Shown: positions 22,061 through 33,780, numbered from the stretch's first letter. The stretch is 64,000 nt of DNA from Adineta vaga (GCA_021613535.1 CP075495.1:496001-560000); one strand, 5' to 3'. Numbers and translations: made by a program. The notes: generated from the letters alone by a model not told the origin.

Positions 22061-24191
22061 ATCCAGGATATATAGTTAAGAAGGTAACCAGGTGACGATC
22101 CAACGATCTAACGATCTAACTCATGCACTGACGATGTAATGAGGTACGTTGGTGGGGGTTAGCGTATGGGTGACCGTTAGAATAGGAACGCGATAATTGA
22201 ATGTTTGCTGTCAGAGAAGAGTATTTACGTGTTGAAAGTGAGAGCTCAAGTCATGGCGATTGCGCCGTCAGTCGTTGCAAACACTCAAAATTATGATTTA
22301 TGTCATATTCAAGAAGAAGAAAATAAACCTACCCACTTTGTATAAATATATGAGTGAATCGTAAGTTTTCTGTACAATTGAGGAAAAAAAATGAAAGTAC
22401 TCCGAGAGACAATTTGATTCGTACATTTTGTTCCTTATCATTCACTGACTCTGTAGTAAAAATTTCCGCGCTACCCGACTCGTCCTTGCGGAGATATTTG
22501 AGCATCAAGTTCGGGTTTTTCAACAAAAATTATTTTAAAAGAAAATGCGCCGCATATGCGTTGAAAGCCCATGTATGTTTTCTATAAACAATGTTTTTTC
22601 TTGTTGTAGATTTCATCTAGAAAACTTATACCGCTCCGGCACAAAGCTCCGGCTCTTGAAAATTTAAAAAGAAGCCTTAAATTTTGATATAATGACAAAA
22701 GGCGTATTAATTAAGACTTTAGCCCTAAGGTCTGATGATCTGCCAGAAATGGCTTCCGAATAGCCCAAAAAGAAATAAATGAGACTCAGAACGTGCTCAT
22801 GAGTCGAAAGGTCTATGATAGTAATGCTTTCCATGGAAATCAGCTTAAAAATATATAAGAAAAAAAAATGGGTCTACAAGAAAAACTGGGTCTACATTCT
22901 GAAGTATATCGTAAAACCCTCCCTAAAAATAAGCGAAACAGAGAACTAGTTGATGATATTCTCGTTCAGTTTTTCAAGCTGCATCTTTCTGTGGTAGTCC
23001 GACTAATTTTCTACCAGTAGTTGAGGAATAAAAGAAAAAATAAAACTGAAAAACTGGGTCTACAGTTAGTATGTAATTAAAGCTTTTTGATCTTCTGACC
23101 TAATTATAAAAAGTTTATCACAACTATTTTTAGATAGTTATGTAGTATTTTTTACGCTCTAGCTTTGACTGATTTTGACTTTTTTTAAAAAAATGCTCCT
23201 TGTTCCTCTAGGATCATTTTAAACTGGGTCTACACGTTGTCTGTAAATCTGTTTTCGTCAAATAGACTAGAAAAAATAAAAACAAAACCAAAAGTGAGTT
23301 ACATGGATGGATAGAGAATTAAATTCTGCATAAAACGTGCTATTCGTCTTTTCTATTCTTCTCCTTTCGTTACTTCAAAAATTTCGTTTTCTATCGACGA
23401 CTCATCGAAAAAAATGCTTTTTTGGACTTGTCTCCCCTATATCTCAGCCGGACAATGAGTTATGGAGCTGAAAACTTCTGTGGTAGTGGGAGATACAGTA
23501 AGGAACGTGAGGAGAAAAAAGATCTAAGATCGCACTACAGGAACTAAAATTATAGGCGAAAAGGCTGAAAAAATGCAATTGTACAATAAAGTTACGATTC
23601 ACTCATATGTTTGTTGAGAACTATTGAAGAATGTGTGATAAGAAGTTTTGATGAAGTTACATTTTGTCAATTAACTGCAAATGATTGATTGACTACAAAA
23701 AGTGATGCTTTCTACGCATCGTGAATTTGAATAATATTACATAGACCCAACCTCAACTGCTGTTGATGGATTAAATAACTGATTACGACATATCGAAATA
23801 GTTTTGAAATTCTAGATGTTTGATATAAAATTGTAATAGAATTGACTTTTCTTTGTATTTGGAAAGTTGAATCTTCATGGGTCGACTTTCTGACTAAAAT
23901 TACCTATTATTATCATTTATCAACAACGAAAGATTACATAAAACTAGGCAAATATCTCAATCAGAGTCGTTCATCATTACTCTATTCATAGCAGATTTAC
24001 TGAATATTTTGTTTATCGAAGAAAAAGATTTTGTGTTAGAAATCTCTGTTGATTGTAAACAAAATAACAAACCAAAAGCGATTTCGAAAGTTTTTTTATA
24101 AACACATAGTATTGTTGAAAGAAATTAAAAAACTGTTAATCAGATTATAGTATTTATTGTCATAATGTCAGAATAAGAAGATTGTGTTGAG
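22061..24191. other. Intergenic, no gene seen; repeated TGGGTCTACA phrase
   Basis: The block starts with a short direct repeat (GATCCAACGATCTAACGATC, 22098 onward). The phrase TGGGTCTACA occurs at 22869, 22887, 23055 and 23225; the last three are about 168-170 bp apart and preceded by AAACT, but the sequence between them does not align. No convincing ORF or RNA gene. Confidence 0.4.
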
Positions 24192-25172
24192 TTATTGATG
24201 ACGACGAAAAATTTTCCATAATTCTTTTCGAAAAACTGTTCCAGATAAAGTATAAATATAAAAATTAACACAATTATTTGAAAATAAACTTAAAATACTC
24301 AAAATAAAGATTGTATTTTCGATTGCTCGACGTAACGATGATTTATTTTCATTCATTGTTGCAATTGCATAAAATTTATAAATACTAATTGGAAATGATG
24401 AAAATACATAATAAATCACTTGAATTAATAACATCATGATTAATTGTACATCACGTTTTTGTATTGATTCTTTATTTTCATCATGTGTAACTCGATGACT
24501 TGTTATTGAATTCGTTCCATTTCGTTTTGTAATAACACGAAGATGTTTTCGACGAATATTTCGTACAATTAAATAACCAAATATCATCATCATTAAAGCT
24601 GGAGCAAAAATTTCGAAAAGAAATTGCATTAAACTATCAACAATTTGACAAATAACATTCTGTTGTAATTGATAACATGATTGTGGTGCGCCAAGTAAAT
24701 GTTGATAACTATCAATACAATAGAATTCTTCACCAAAGACAAAAATTCCAAAGATTAAAACAAAAATAATTGATAAATAAGTATTTTTCTTTGTCACTAA
24801 TTGTCGTTTATGAATATCAGTTGATGATGTTAAATAACGTTCAATACAAGCAAAACCAATGAACCAAGCGGCTGTATATCCCGAATAATAGGTTGTAAAT
24901 AATCGAAATTTACAAAGAATCGATGAATATTGTGATGCATCATAATTAAATCCATTGAGAACACGAGCAACAAGACCAGCAATGATTTTAATTCCATCGG
25001 AAATACTTGATGCCAAAAAGAAGATAATACATGAATTATTTCGAAAAGTTTGTCGTGTAAAAACTAAAATATTTAGAATATTTCCAATTAATCCAAAGAA
25101 AATAAGAGGTATTGGGCCATAACGATTCAATCCTTGATTAAATGTAACAAAATTAAATGATGAAGTTGACAT
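24192..25172 (-). CDS. Class A (rhodopsin-type) GPCR, probably neuropeptide receptor-like
   Basis: 326 aa, single exon from ATG 25172. Seven hydrophobic segments are clear: TM1 with GNILNILVF; TM2 with LASSISD; TM3 ending in ERY (the DRY equivalent, inside ACIERYLTS); a long basic third intracellular loop (RRKHLRVITKRNG ... KRDVQ); TM6; and TM7 ending NFYIYTLSG, a variant of NPxxY. A conserved Cys pair (in LCKFRLF before TM3 and in QSCYQ of loop 2) should form the usual disulphide. The layout fits peptide-type receptors of invertebrates; ligand and G protein cannot be told. It is a different family from the two receptors at 1241 and 8297. The start is well placed because the N-terminus is short and TM1 follows directly. 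Confidence 0.88.
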   Translation of the reverse strand: MSTSSFNFVTFNQGLNRYGPIPLIFFGLIGNILNILVFTRQTFRNNSCIIFFLASSISDGIKIIAGLVARVLNGFNYDASQYSSILCKFRLFTTYYSGYTAAWFIGFACIERYLTSSTDIHKRQLVTKKNTYLSIIFVLIFGIFVFGEEFYCIDSYQHLLGAPQSCYQLQQNVICQIVDSLMQFLFEIFAPALMMMIFGYLIVRNIRRKHLRVITKRNGTNSITSHRVTHDENKESIQKRDVQLIMMLLIQVIYYVFSSFPISIYKFYAIATMNENKSSLRRAIENTIFILSILSLFSNNCVNFYIYTLSGTVFRKELWKIFRRHQ

Positions 25173-26088
25173 GTTATAATTAAGAAAGGATAAAAGAGAC
25201 TGACTTCTTTTCTTGTTTTCTCAAACATAAGTGATAATCGCCATGGGAGACGAAAACTAAAAAAAGAAAAAACCTTTCAAGCTAATTATCAACATGAAAC
25301 ATTAACCTACTTTTTCACAATTACATCAAATATTTATCCTTATTTACAATTGATTTTCAATAGTATGTTAACATTTACAAGATTCTGTTCTTAAATAACA
25401 CTGATAAGATGCTATCGCGTTTTATTTTAGAAATCATAAAATTATTGATAAAAATGTTTATTTTGTTACAGTTTTCATTTAGTGAAATATGTTTAATCAT
25501 CGATCGTTTCATCAAGAATTTCTTCTAATTCAATTTGAGGGTGGGTGTGGGTGAGAAAAATTTGAATCGTTTCCTCGTATATAAAGATGCAAGATCAATT
25601 CGTCTCACTATTGTGCACACGCAGAAAGTACCTGTCTTCCACAGTCGAAGGTAACGCGAGTCGGTACGACGAGCGTTACTTGTATAATAGGCCATTGTAT
25701 GAAAAAAATGGAGTGGGAAGTTGAGCGACTTACGTTATGGATATAGTCTTGCGCTAAGAATCATATAAAAATCAGTCACCAGACTTGACAACTTGCATAT
25801 TTCGTTATTTTCTCCGAAAAAAAAGTGGTTAATGTGATTATATTATGGGATGCTTAGCATCTGTCACAATAAACGAAGTATTGACTAAGTTCGCCGCCAG
25901 AACGTACATACATACTACCATTACGATTTGATGAAATTGTTTTTATCGTAATCATGGTCATGAGAACTGTTACAGGTGATCATGGATTTATAAAAAGCCA
26001 TTGTGTATAGCCTGAAAGTAATCAACTTCAATAAAGTGTTAACTGGACTCCACGATTATCTATAACGATACAACGAAAAGACGTGAAG
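25173..26088. other. Intergenic with a telomere-like island and a gene-fragment copy
   Basis: 25445-25536 is about 80% identical to 28902-28992 and so is a duplicated fragment. It runs straight into the TGTGGG-type island at 25537. No other feature was recognised. Confidence 0.45.
25537..25555. repeat. Telomere-like island, single G-rich arm
   Basis: GAGGGTGGGTGTGGGTGAG lies about 365 bp upstream of the receptor at 24192-25172. There is no C-rich partner nearby. Confidence 0.6.
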
Positions 26089-26173
26089 ATGCACTTCAAT
26101 ATCAACGTTGTTATTATTGTCTATATCGTCATTGATCAGATGTCATGCAGTGTTCTGCAGACATCCATGGACA
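26089..26173 (+). CDS. Possible first exon (signal peptide) of an unresolved gene
   Basis: ATG 26089 opens 28 codons: a hydrophobic core (NVVIIVYIVI) and then a Cys-containing segment, ending directly at a strong donor GTAAGT (26174). This looks like a signal-peptide exon with a phase-1 junction. The acceptor exon was not identified. The LRR frame at 27690, which starts in mid-repeat, is a candidate partner, but about 1.5 kb of unexplained sequence separates them. Confidence 0.35.
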
Positions 26174-27689
26174 GTAAGTAATAATAATGTTCATATATTT
26201 ATTATGATAGATGTGATACAATTGAGAAACCTTATTGCCATCGAAAGGTTAGGAAAGTTGACAGGTTCTGTTCATTTCATCGTTGCTATTATTGCAGTCT
26301 CGGTATAAGAATTGAGTCGAAGTCATCCTTTTATTTTTCATCTGTTGATTATAGAGTATATACATCTTTGAATATAAGATTGAGAAATTGCTTCTTGTTT
26401 GATACAAGTCGAACTTTTCTTGAGCACAGTTATGTCTTGATTATTTTGGTAGCATGAGAACCATGAAATGTGAGTCATATAGAAAATTTCCTTGAGCAAA
26501 TAATGCAGCTGGCAAGTCTGTTGTATAAAGAGATCTCAGTTAGAGACGAACTCAAATGTTCAGAAGTGTGAGAAACACATTACGATAATCTTTTTTGGAT
26601 CGTGATGAAAAGAAAAATTTTCATCCAAGAAAACTCAAACATTTTCTATTGATGATGATGCTCCGTGTAATAGCAACTTTCACTTCATCACCACGCTGAC
26701 ACCTGCCAATATCCGACGAATAAAGAGAATTACAGATATATTTCCTGTTTAGACATGTCGACAAAGGTCATTCAACTGGACTGCAGTCAGTTCCAGGATG
26801 ATTTGGCAATTTTGGATACGTTGCCATTTCGCACGTATATCGGTTCCATGGTTTATAATTGAACATATGCTCTTATGGACACTACCAATCACAAAATTCA
26901 CACTCTACAAATCAGCAAAGAAAGTTACGTTCCATTGAATATCTTCTGTTTGAAAAATCTTCTTACTCTCATCATCGATCGAACACCTTTCAATTACGGT
27001 ATGTAAACTGGTATACAGCCATATCTGTAGGACATTCGAGCATTATTATTGAATTTAATCTGGGTGATTTTGCTCTTTTTCAATATGGTAGTGTTCCAAT
27101 GAACATAAGAGAGTATCTATTAAATTGATCAGAATTTTCACACACTTACTGGTTAGTAAGATATAAACAACAATATGTAAACATCTTTTCATCCTACTGC
27201 TGTTGAAAATTATGAACTGATGTCAACATATTATGACTTCCAGTCGTAAAAAAACGGATCCATTGTGCCTTATCACAAGACCATTTCAACTCATCTGCAT
27301 ACTGAAGAAAATCTCTTACAGTATTTGAAATAGTTCACGAGAATTCTAACGCCTGAACAATTGCTGATGTAATGAGCTACAGTATATATATATAAAGTGC
27401 ATCCAGAACATATGTTCATACCCACAATTCTCAGGGTATAAGTACTTTTTCCGGATAGATTGCACTGAGCCTAATAATGTAAAAACAACTTTTAACCATC
27501 AATAGTTAGTTATTCAAGGCTTAAAAATCAAGCTTATCCAAACCTTGTCAACTAGAGAAACATTATTTCCCTTATTAATTCAATATGATATCATCTCCTT
27601 GCATACGGCTCGCACCGTAGAAACAAATAGAATCGAAATATATATTTTTCTTCAATCGAACAAAGTTATCTTTTGGAATAGTAATAAGG
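26174..27689. other. Unresolved region between a candidate signal exon and the LRR frame
   Basis: A short open frame at 26755-26862 begins with STKVIQLDCSQFQDDLAILD, which could be LRR-related leader sequence, but no complete splice path was found. A TATA-rich tract (TATATATATATAAAG) lies near 27379-27395. Confidence 0.3.
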
Positions 27690-28325
27690 ATGATCTTTGT
27701 AGGAAATGGAAACTATGACGTTGGTGTGATACCGGATGCAATTGGGAATTTGAAGCAGTTGACTAATCTCTACGTTCTAGACACAACAATCAATAAGATG
27801 GCTGACGAGTTGGGCAATCTCACAACACTTACCTCACTCGTTCTAATCAACTGTGGTCTGTCTGCTCTGCCAAATCTCAGTAAACTCACGCGTCTTTCAA
27901 ATTTGAACATCTCTTCGAATCCCTTGACATCGCTGATCGGACTCCAAAATATCGGTACGATGGATCTCCAGAATTGCCAATTTTACAGTATACCTGTCAT
28001 GGCCAACCCAGCGGCTCTTAACTATCTCTACATGAGAAGCAATCGAGTCAGTCAAATCATCGACTTGTATCTGTACAGGTCTCTGAGAAAAGCCGACTTC
28101 CATGGAAATACAATCGCTCGACTTATGCCATCTATTGATCGTCTACCATATCTCGATACTCTGATCCTAAGCAACAACAAATTGTGGGATTTGCCAAATG
28201 AAATCCTTCAGCTGAGTTTACTGAGAGTACTTGACATTTCCGACAACGCATTCTCGTCAACTGAATTGCAACTCATCAAAGATAAATTCAAGGTGCAACG
28301 TCCGGCGGTTAAACTCATAACATAA
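27690..28325 (+). CDS. Leucine-rich-repeat protein (5' end uncertain)
   Basis: 211 aa of LRRs with the 22-24-residue pattern LxxLxLxxNxLxxLP. About eight repeats are recognisable, for example LTTLTSLVLINCGLSALP, LTRLSNLNISSNPLTSL and LPYLDTLILSNNKLWDLP, and the C-terminal repeat is LRVLDISDNAFSSTEL. The plant/SDS22-like IPDAIGNLKQLTNL phrase occurs near the start. LRR arrays form a curved protein-binding surface. The frame starts in the middle of a repeat (VGNGNYDVGVIPDAIGNL) and remains open upstream of ATG 27690, so upstream exons, perhaps with a signal peptide, are expected or the gene is 5'-truncated. No transmembrane segment follows. GC content is slightly higher than in neighbouring genes. 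Confidence 0.75.
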   Translation: MIFVGNGNYDVGVIPDAIGNLKQLTNLYVLDTTINKMADELGNLTTLTSLVLINCGLSALPNLSKLTRLSNLNISSNPLTSLIGLQNIGTMDLQNCQFYSIPVMANPAALNYLYMRSNRVSQIIDLYLYRSLRKADFHGNTIARLMPSIDRLPYLDTLILSNNKLWDLPNEILQLSLLRVLDISDNAFSSTELQLIKDKFKVQRPAVKLIT

Positions 28326-29588
28326 AGTTTCGAGAGGTGTGAGGATTTTTACAATTGTTGTCAAGATTTCTTATGAAAAAATAATAGACACACCGGTGGT
28401 TATCTTACTTAACAATAAAGAAAAGCTTATATTCTTAACTTCAGGATAGGATGTGGGCGAGGGTGGAGGATGAGTTTTTGAGACAATTTCAAACTGTTTT
28501 TCGACGCGTTTCGTCCTGACTGAAAAGTCGAGTTCATGCCGAAAATGAATTACAAAATAATTCATGTCTGCATTTTCCTCGAAATTACCAAAAACACCGA
28601 AATTAGTATATGATTACTAGAAATACTGCTTGTCTATCAATGGGCGTCTAGTTTGTCTCTCTTTCCTCTCAAATTTACAGCTACATATCTAATTATGACA
28701 ATGAAAAATTTCGGAATTTAATCGAAATTTCCAAAAATTGTTACGTGCGGCAATCTGATTGTCGTTATAATTTAATGTAACATTCTTTGCATATTATACG
28801 AATTTTGGAAATTCCTCTTTCCGCACTGATGTGACATGATTTGAAATGAAATGATTATTAATCGACAGCCATAGATACTCTCGTTTTACTGTGAAAAATA
28901 AAAATGTTTATTTTATTGCAATTTTTATTCATTGAAATATATCTAATCATCGATTTTCAGTGATTTATCAAGAACTTCTTTTAATTCAATTTCAATTGTA
29001 TTTTTTGATAATCGTCAAACACTTTGGACTTTAAAAATTGAAAATGGTAAAATTGAAACTTCTTTTTCATCCGATATTCACGCTGATATAATTTCTATAT
29101 CTAAAACTGATCCAGAATTCTTAATGGTATAGATACAAAGGACATCAATATGGATCGTTTTGTTTATCTTGTGTTATTCTTAAGAAACTTTGTTGTCCAT
29201 AATCACTAAATGTTTCTGGGATTTCTTTTGACTTTGTTGTTGAAAAATATGATCTATTCATTATTTTTGAATTAACAACACATCTATATAAATCTTCAAC
29301 AATCATTAAAATTCCACCGTATGTTTTTCCACAATAGCTATATTGATGAGATCTCATATTCTAAAGGCGGGAAAAGCGAGACTTCCTTACTTCGAAGTAC
29401 GGCGGAACCAATCAATTGATTTCGACACATCGAATTAATTGTCGAAGCGAAAGCAGAAGAAGAAGAACACACAGGTAAGAACTTCCGGAATTTATGTCTA
29501 TGTAAGTAACATAAGTAACGCATCAGTCTCTTAGACCTCACTCGACTCAATTCTAAAAGGGCTGATGATGGCGATTCAGCTACGTTTA
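28326..29588. other. Intergenic with two unexplained gene fragments
   Basis: On + about 28966-29130 an open stretch encodes SFNSISIVFFDNRQTLWTL and onward to LMV-stop. On - 29145-29357 another encodes a Cys/Tyr-rich stretch (HQYSYCGKTYGGILMIVEDL). Neither belongs to a complete gene I can recognise. The first is partly duplicated at 25445-25536. Confidence 0.35.
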
Positions 29589-30405
29589 TTATGTGATGAA
29601 AATATTTGTAAGAAAAAATAAAAAGAGAATATTGAAAATGTTAAAGACATTTGATGATCCGTGAGAGGGTGAGAATGTCGATGTCTGTTCCATTATTTCA
29701 ATTTCACAATTTTTTCCTGTATATTTTGGTGAACAAACACACATTTCAATTCCTACATTTTGAAAACATTTTCCATTATGTTGACATTTTTGACTTGTAT
29801 TACACGGCACTATGAATCAAAATTCATATCATATTTAATCTTAATCCAAAGACAAATAAAACTTACTTTGATATTCACAAATAAAAGGTAATATTTTAAA
29901 TTCATTTTCATCCATCAATTGATAAATTGATTGATTTGAATTATAACTTAATTTATAATTCATTCCATTTCCTATCAATGCTGTTTCATTTGGAGTAAAC
30001 ATATGTTCTTTCATTGGTTGATTTGACCAAGTCCATACTAATGTCGAAACTTGTCCATCAATCCAAAATTCATTTTGTATATTCCAAGCTAATATGATTT
30101 TGAGAAGACAAAGAATAAAATATTTTCATTCATTTATCAAAATTACCTTTCATCCAATAGAAAACAGCGGATTTCTCTATAGGAATTTCAAATGCAACTA
30201 GATGTGTTGTTCCATTGAGATTTAATTTTCTAAAATCATCTTCACAATATTGTTTAGCATTTGACCATGTCAATTTTAAATTAACAATTATTTTATAACA
30301 TCCATTTAGAATAACACTGTATGTATCTGGACATGGAATTGTTTCTCCATTCATAAATAAGATGAATAATACATATCCAAGGAATAAACGAGATCGGATT
30401 GACAT
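29589..30405 (-). CDS. C-type-lectin-like protein with EGF domain and C-terminal hydrophobic tail
   Basis: Three exons (30147-30405, 29867-30088, 29589-29809) join with phase-1 GT-AG introns to 233 aa. A signal peptide (RLFLGYVLFILFMNG) is followed by a C-type lectin fold: CPDTYSVILNGCYKI, then SNAKQYCEDD as the long-form start, WIDGQVSTLVWTWSNQPM in place of the usual WIG/WxW calcium loop, and a closing ICEY. No EPN or QPD carbohydrate motif is evident, so sugar binding is uncertain. Exon 3 encodes one EGF module (CNTSQKCQHNGKCFQNVG ... CVCSPKYTGKNC) and ends in a hydrophobic tail (NVFNIFNILFLFFLTNIFIT), either a membrane anchor or a GPI signal. It is a cell-surface or secreted recognition protein. 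Confidence 0.85.
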
Positions 30406-31344
30406 ATTATTGATTTACTTGAAAATCAAAATCAAATCATATATTATATACTCAAAATTGAATAAGAACAAATAATCAAGAAAAGATGAAATTACAAACG
30501 AAACTTTAGAGAATAAAAGCAAATATTTTTAAGATAAAAATCGAATTTCAAGTGAAAATGAAATAAGCAGTAAGATAATTAATCAATAAAAATTTCAACC
30601 ATAACCAAGGAAAAATGGTGTGGGTGTGGGTTGGGGTGTTCGATAGCAGAAATATACACACCCACACCACGATTACAAAACCATTTCATAAAAGAATTAG
30701 ATCTTCTGCGTATGTTAGCATCATGTTGTTGAAATGTAAATGTATTCAAAGTGGTAACTACTTTTGAAGTTTGTGCTAGTGATTTAGTTGTATAATATTG
30801 TCGATTCATGGACAAATTAATTCATTTTCACCATTCTCGCAATTGAAAAATCCATCGCAATGAATGACATCAAGTATCGAACCAATAGCTTAGAAATAGT
30901 ATCTTAAATACGATAAATCAGAAATATCTGTGAGAATTATTACCTAAACAATTACAATAGTGATACGTATCAAGTAATAGATCATTATTACTTAGATATT
31001 TTTGATAATTATTGATTGTATCCATATAAGTGCATTCCATTTATATAAATGATCCATGAACAGTTATAAATATCTATTTAAAATAAGCAGAAAGAACGTG
31101 TCTTTTCTTTTTTATCTTTTACAAACATATAGATTGTTAATTGTCGATATCAAATATTATCTGAAAGAAGTAATAAAATATCTATAAATGTATTGAATTT
31201 ATGTTGACAAATCATTGTGTGAAGGAAAGAATAAAAAAGAAATACATGTGCATTATTCATCTATGGAAAGAAATGATACTTTTCAGTCGATTTTCTTCAG
31301 TTTATAAAAAAGTGCGTCAATAAGAGAGAAGTAAAAATCGAACA
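30406..31344. other. Intergenic with telomere-like hairpin
   Basis: No gene seen apart from the hairpin at 30616-30671. The tract just upstream of 31345 is similar to that upstream of 32247, part of the C2 gene duplication. Confidence 0.4.
30616..30671. repeat. Telomere-like hairpin, copy 4
   Basis: TGGTGTGGGTGTGGGTTGGG at left and ACACACCCACACCACG at right form an inverted repeat around a loop of about 25 nt, again G-rich first. It lies about 210 bp upstream of the lectin gene start. Confidence 0.7.
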
Positions 31345-31944
31345 ATGAGTTCGTCTCAACGTATTAAAGGTCTTCTATCAATTACAATTCTCAAAGCAAA
31401 TAATTTAATTAAAGGTGATTGGATTGGTGAAAATGATTGTTATGCTGTTCTTTCACTTGAACCATTACCGACTGAATCCAAAGGAAGATCCAGAAATAAA
31501 GATCGACAAACAGAAACATCACAATTGACACAAATTCATGATGGTTCAAATCCAATTTTTAATGAAAAACTCATCTTTCCTGTTCCAGATAGATTAGAAA
31601 CATTATATGTTCAATTATGGGACTCAGATCCTGGTAAAGATGATCTTTTAGGACATGGAACAGTAAGTTTACTTGACGATGATCAAGGCGGTCAATTTGA
31701 TACGAATTTGAAGAAAGAATGGCTTCATATAACAACAGTTTCATTAACAACTGAAAAGGGTAAACCAGGTGGAACCGTCGATCTTATTCTTCATTTTATT
31801 CCTGAAACTGTCGCTTCGTATATGAGCAAAAGATTTGATACGGCTCAAGCAGATTTAAAGAAGAGATTAACACAAAAAATTATATCAAAAGTAACAGATG
31901 CAGCAACAGATAAAGTTTCTGGATATATGGGATTTACTGATTGA
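31345..31944 (+). CDS. C2-domain protein, copy 1
   Basis: Intronless, 199 aa. Residues about 8-150 form a single C2 domain: LLSITILKANNLIKGDWIGE (strand 1 with the first Asp loop), ENDCYAVLSLEP, SNPIFNEKLIFPVP, LYVQLWDSDPGKDDLLG with the D-x-D calcium loop, and a closing VDLILHFIPE. C2 domains bind phospholipid membranes, usually in a Ca2+-dependent way; the Asp residues visible here favour calcium binding. The C-terminal tail (about 152-199) is a predicted amphipathic helix (SKRFDTAQADLKKRLTQKI) with no named domain. It has no signal peptide and is cytosolic. The neighbour at 32247 is a tandem copy. Confidence 0.88.
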   Translation: MSSSQRIKGLLSITILKANNLIKGDWIGENDCYAVLSLEPLPTESKGRSRNKDRQTETSQLTQIHDGSNPIFNEKLIFPVPDRLETLYVQLWDSDPGKDDLLGHGTVSLLDDDQGGQFDTNLKKEWLHITTVSLTTEKGKPGGTVDLILHFIPETVASYMSKRFDTAQADLKKRLTQKIISKVTDAATDKVSGYMGFTD

Positions 31945-32246
31945 AATTTTTAAGACGTAAATTGACTTTTATAAAAACTTTCTTTTTTCTGTTGAATTAA
32001 GATTTGATGTATTGACAAAAAACAATGATGAATCATAAAATATATTTGATATTCGAAACGATTTAATCTTTTCTTATTCATACATCTTTCAATTTATGTT
32101 GAAAGAAGCGAGTTTTGATGACAAACAATATAGAGGGCAGAAGAAAAAAAAGAACAAGAAAAAACATGTGTATTATTCACCTATGCAAAGAAACATCACC
32201 ATTTTCTACTTAATTTTGATCGCAATTGTGAAGAAAGAATCTGAGA

Positions 32247-32845
32247 ATGAGTTCGTCTCAACGTATTAAAGGTCTTTTATCAATTACAATTCTCAAAGCA
32301 AATAATCTAATTAAAGGTGATTGGATTGGTGAAAATGATTGTTATGCTGTTCTTTCTCTTGAACCTCTTTCATCTCAATCGAAAGAAAAATCTAAAAATA
32401 AAGATCAACAAACTGAAACTCATCAAATCACTCAAATTCATGATGGTTCAAATCCAATTTTTAATGAAAAACTTATCTTTCCTGTTCCAATAGATTAGAA
32501 ACATTACATATTCAATTATGGGATTCTGATCCAGATAAAGATGATCTTTTAGGTTATGGAACATTAAATTTACTCGATGATGATCAAGGTGGTCAATTCG
32601 ATACAAATACGGATAAACAATGGCTTCATATAACAACAGTTTCATTAACAACTGAAAAAGGTAAATCAGGTGGAACAGTCGATCTTGTTCTTCATTTTAT
32701 TCCTGAAACTGTCGCTGCTTACATGGAAAAACGATTCGATTCTGCACAAGCAGAAATCAAGAAAAAATTAACACAAAAAATTGTATCGAAAGTAACAGAT
32801 GCAGCGACAGATAAAGTTTGTGGATATATGGGAATTGGTGAATAA
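32247..32845 (+). pseudogene. C2-domain protein, copy 2, with 1-nt deletion
   Basis: The frame matches copy 1 almost residue for residue from MSSSQRIKGLLSITI to IFNEKLIFPVP. There, GTTCCAATAG replaces GTTCCAGATAG of copy 1; the missing G shifts the frame to a stop at 32496-32498. Beyond it the correct C2 sequence resumes in another frame down to a TAA at 32843-32845. Flanking 5' sequence is also duplicated (CATGTGTATTATTCACCTAT against CATGTGCATTATTCATCTAT), so the whole gene was copied. A base-calling indel in a tandem duplicate would look the same as real loss of function. Confidence 0.8.
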
Positions 32846-33780
32846 AAAATTTCTTAATAAACTCTTTGCTTTTGTTTGTTATAATCATTATTTAAATTCG
32901 AAATAAAATTTATCAACGCGAGAATAAATCGAATGTTACATATCTAAGAGAAAAACCATATATTTATTTTTTTTGTTATTTCTGATAGATGGTAAGAAAA
33001 CAGGGAAAGAAAACTATGATTTAGTAGAAAATGTTTCCATCAAAATCAATGTGTTGACATATTTACATATTTCAATGCTCTTTTGTCAATATTTGTAACC
33101 ATAGTATGTTATTTCTTTCGCTATCATAAAATCGATCTTCTATTCTGTTATGATATTTTGTTTTGTCGTAAAAATAGTACAGTAATACAATATCATCACA
33201 TTTTTTCATGTAAAACATCCGCGAAAATACATTTGCACATTGAAGAAATAAATATTAGATTAAATTAAATTTTATTAGTTGAAGTTTTGTCTGACAAGAA
33301 CTGATACGATCAGAGAACATCGACTGATCTTTATGTTATAAAGCATTTTGAACTTTTTCATTTAGTAGTTCTATTTTTTCGATTCATTAAAAAGCTTTTT
33401 TGTATGGTTGATTTTGAGAAAAGATAGGTAAAAACAAATGATCACATTCTCGTAAAACAAAGGTGACGTATTTTAATATAGAAAACCAAAAACATGTGCG
33501 GCATATCGTATAAAAAGAAAGAAAATGTTCGTTTCGTGTTTGTTTTTTCTTCTCTTTTTTATTGCTATTATCAAATGTATTCATATCAAATCCTCGTCAA
33601 AATATCTATGTGCTCAGTAATAGTAAACATTTTTATTGTTTCTGTTAGAATGAAGAGTTATAGAAAATGAAAATCCGTTTTCAGCATTAAAATACTTTGA
33701 AGATATTTATTTTTGTTTTAGACTCGCGTGAAAGATTTCAGTTTAACAAAAACTATTCAACTATCGAACCATTTTTGAAC
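32846..33780. other. Intergenic, no gene seen
   Basis: AT-rich spacer. An acceptor-like TTTTGTTTTAG ends near 33721, ahead of the RNase III-like gene, so a 5' leader exon is possible. Confidence 0.4.

Noticed and set aside
22329-22587. Overlapping 65- and 77-codon frames on both strands after the satellite
   Set aside because: No domain, no splice context and mutual overlap; likely chance.
30579-30815. 78-codon minus-strand frame with a His/Pro-rich stretch
   Set aside because: The His/Pro run is just the telomere-like hairpin read through; no other coding signal.
33697-33780. N-terminal extension of the RNase III-like protein
   Set aside because: It starts at a TTG codon and contains an intron-acceptor-like TTTTGTTTTAG; the ATG at 33781 is the better start.
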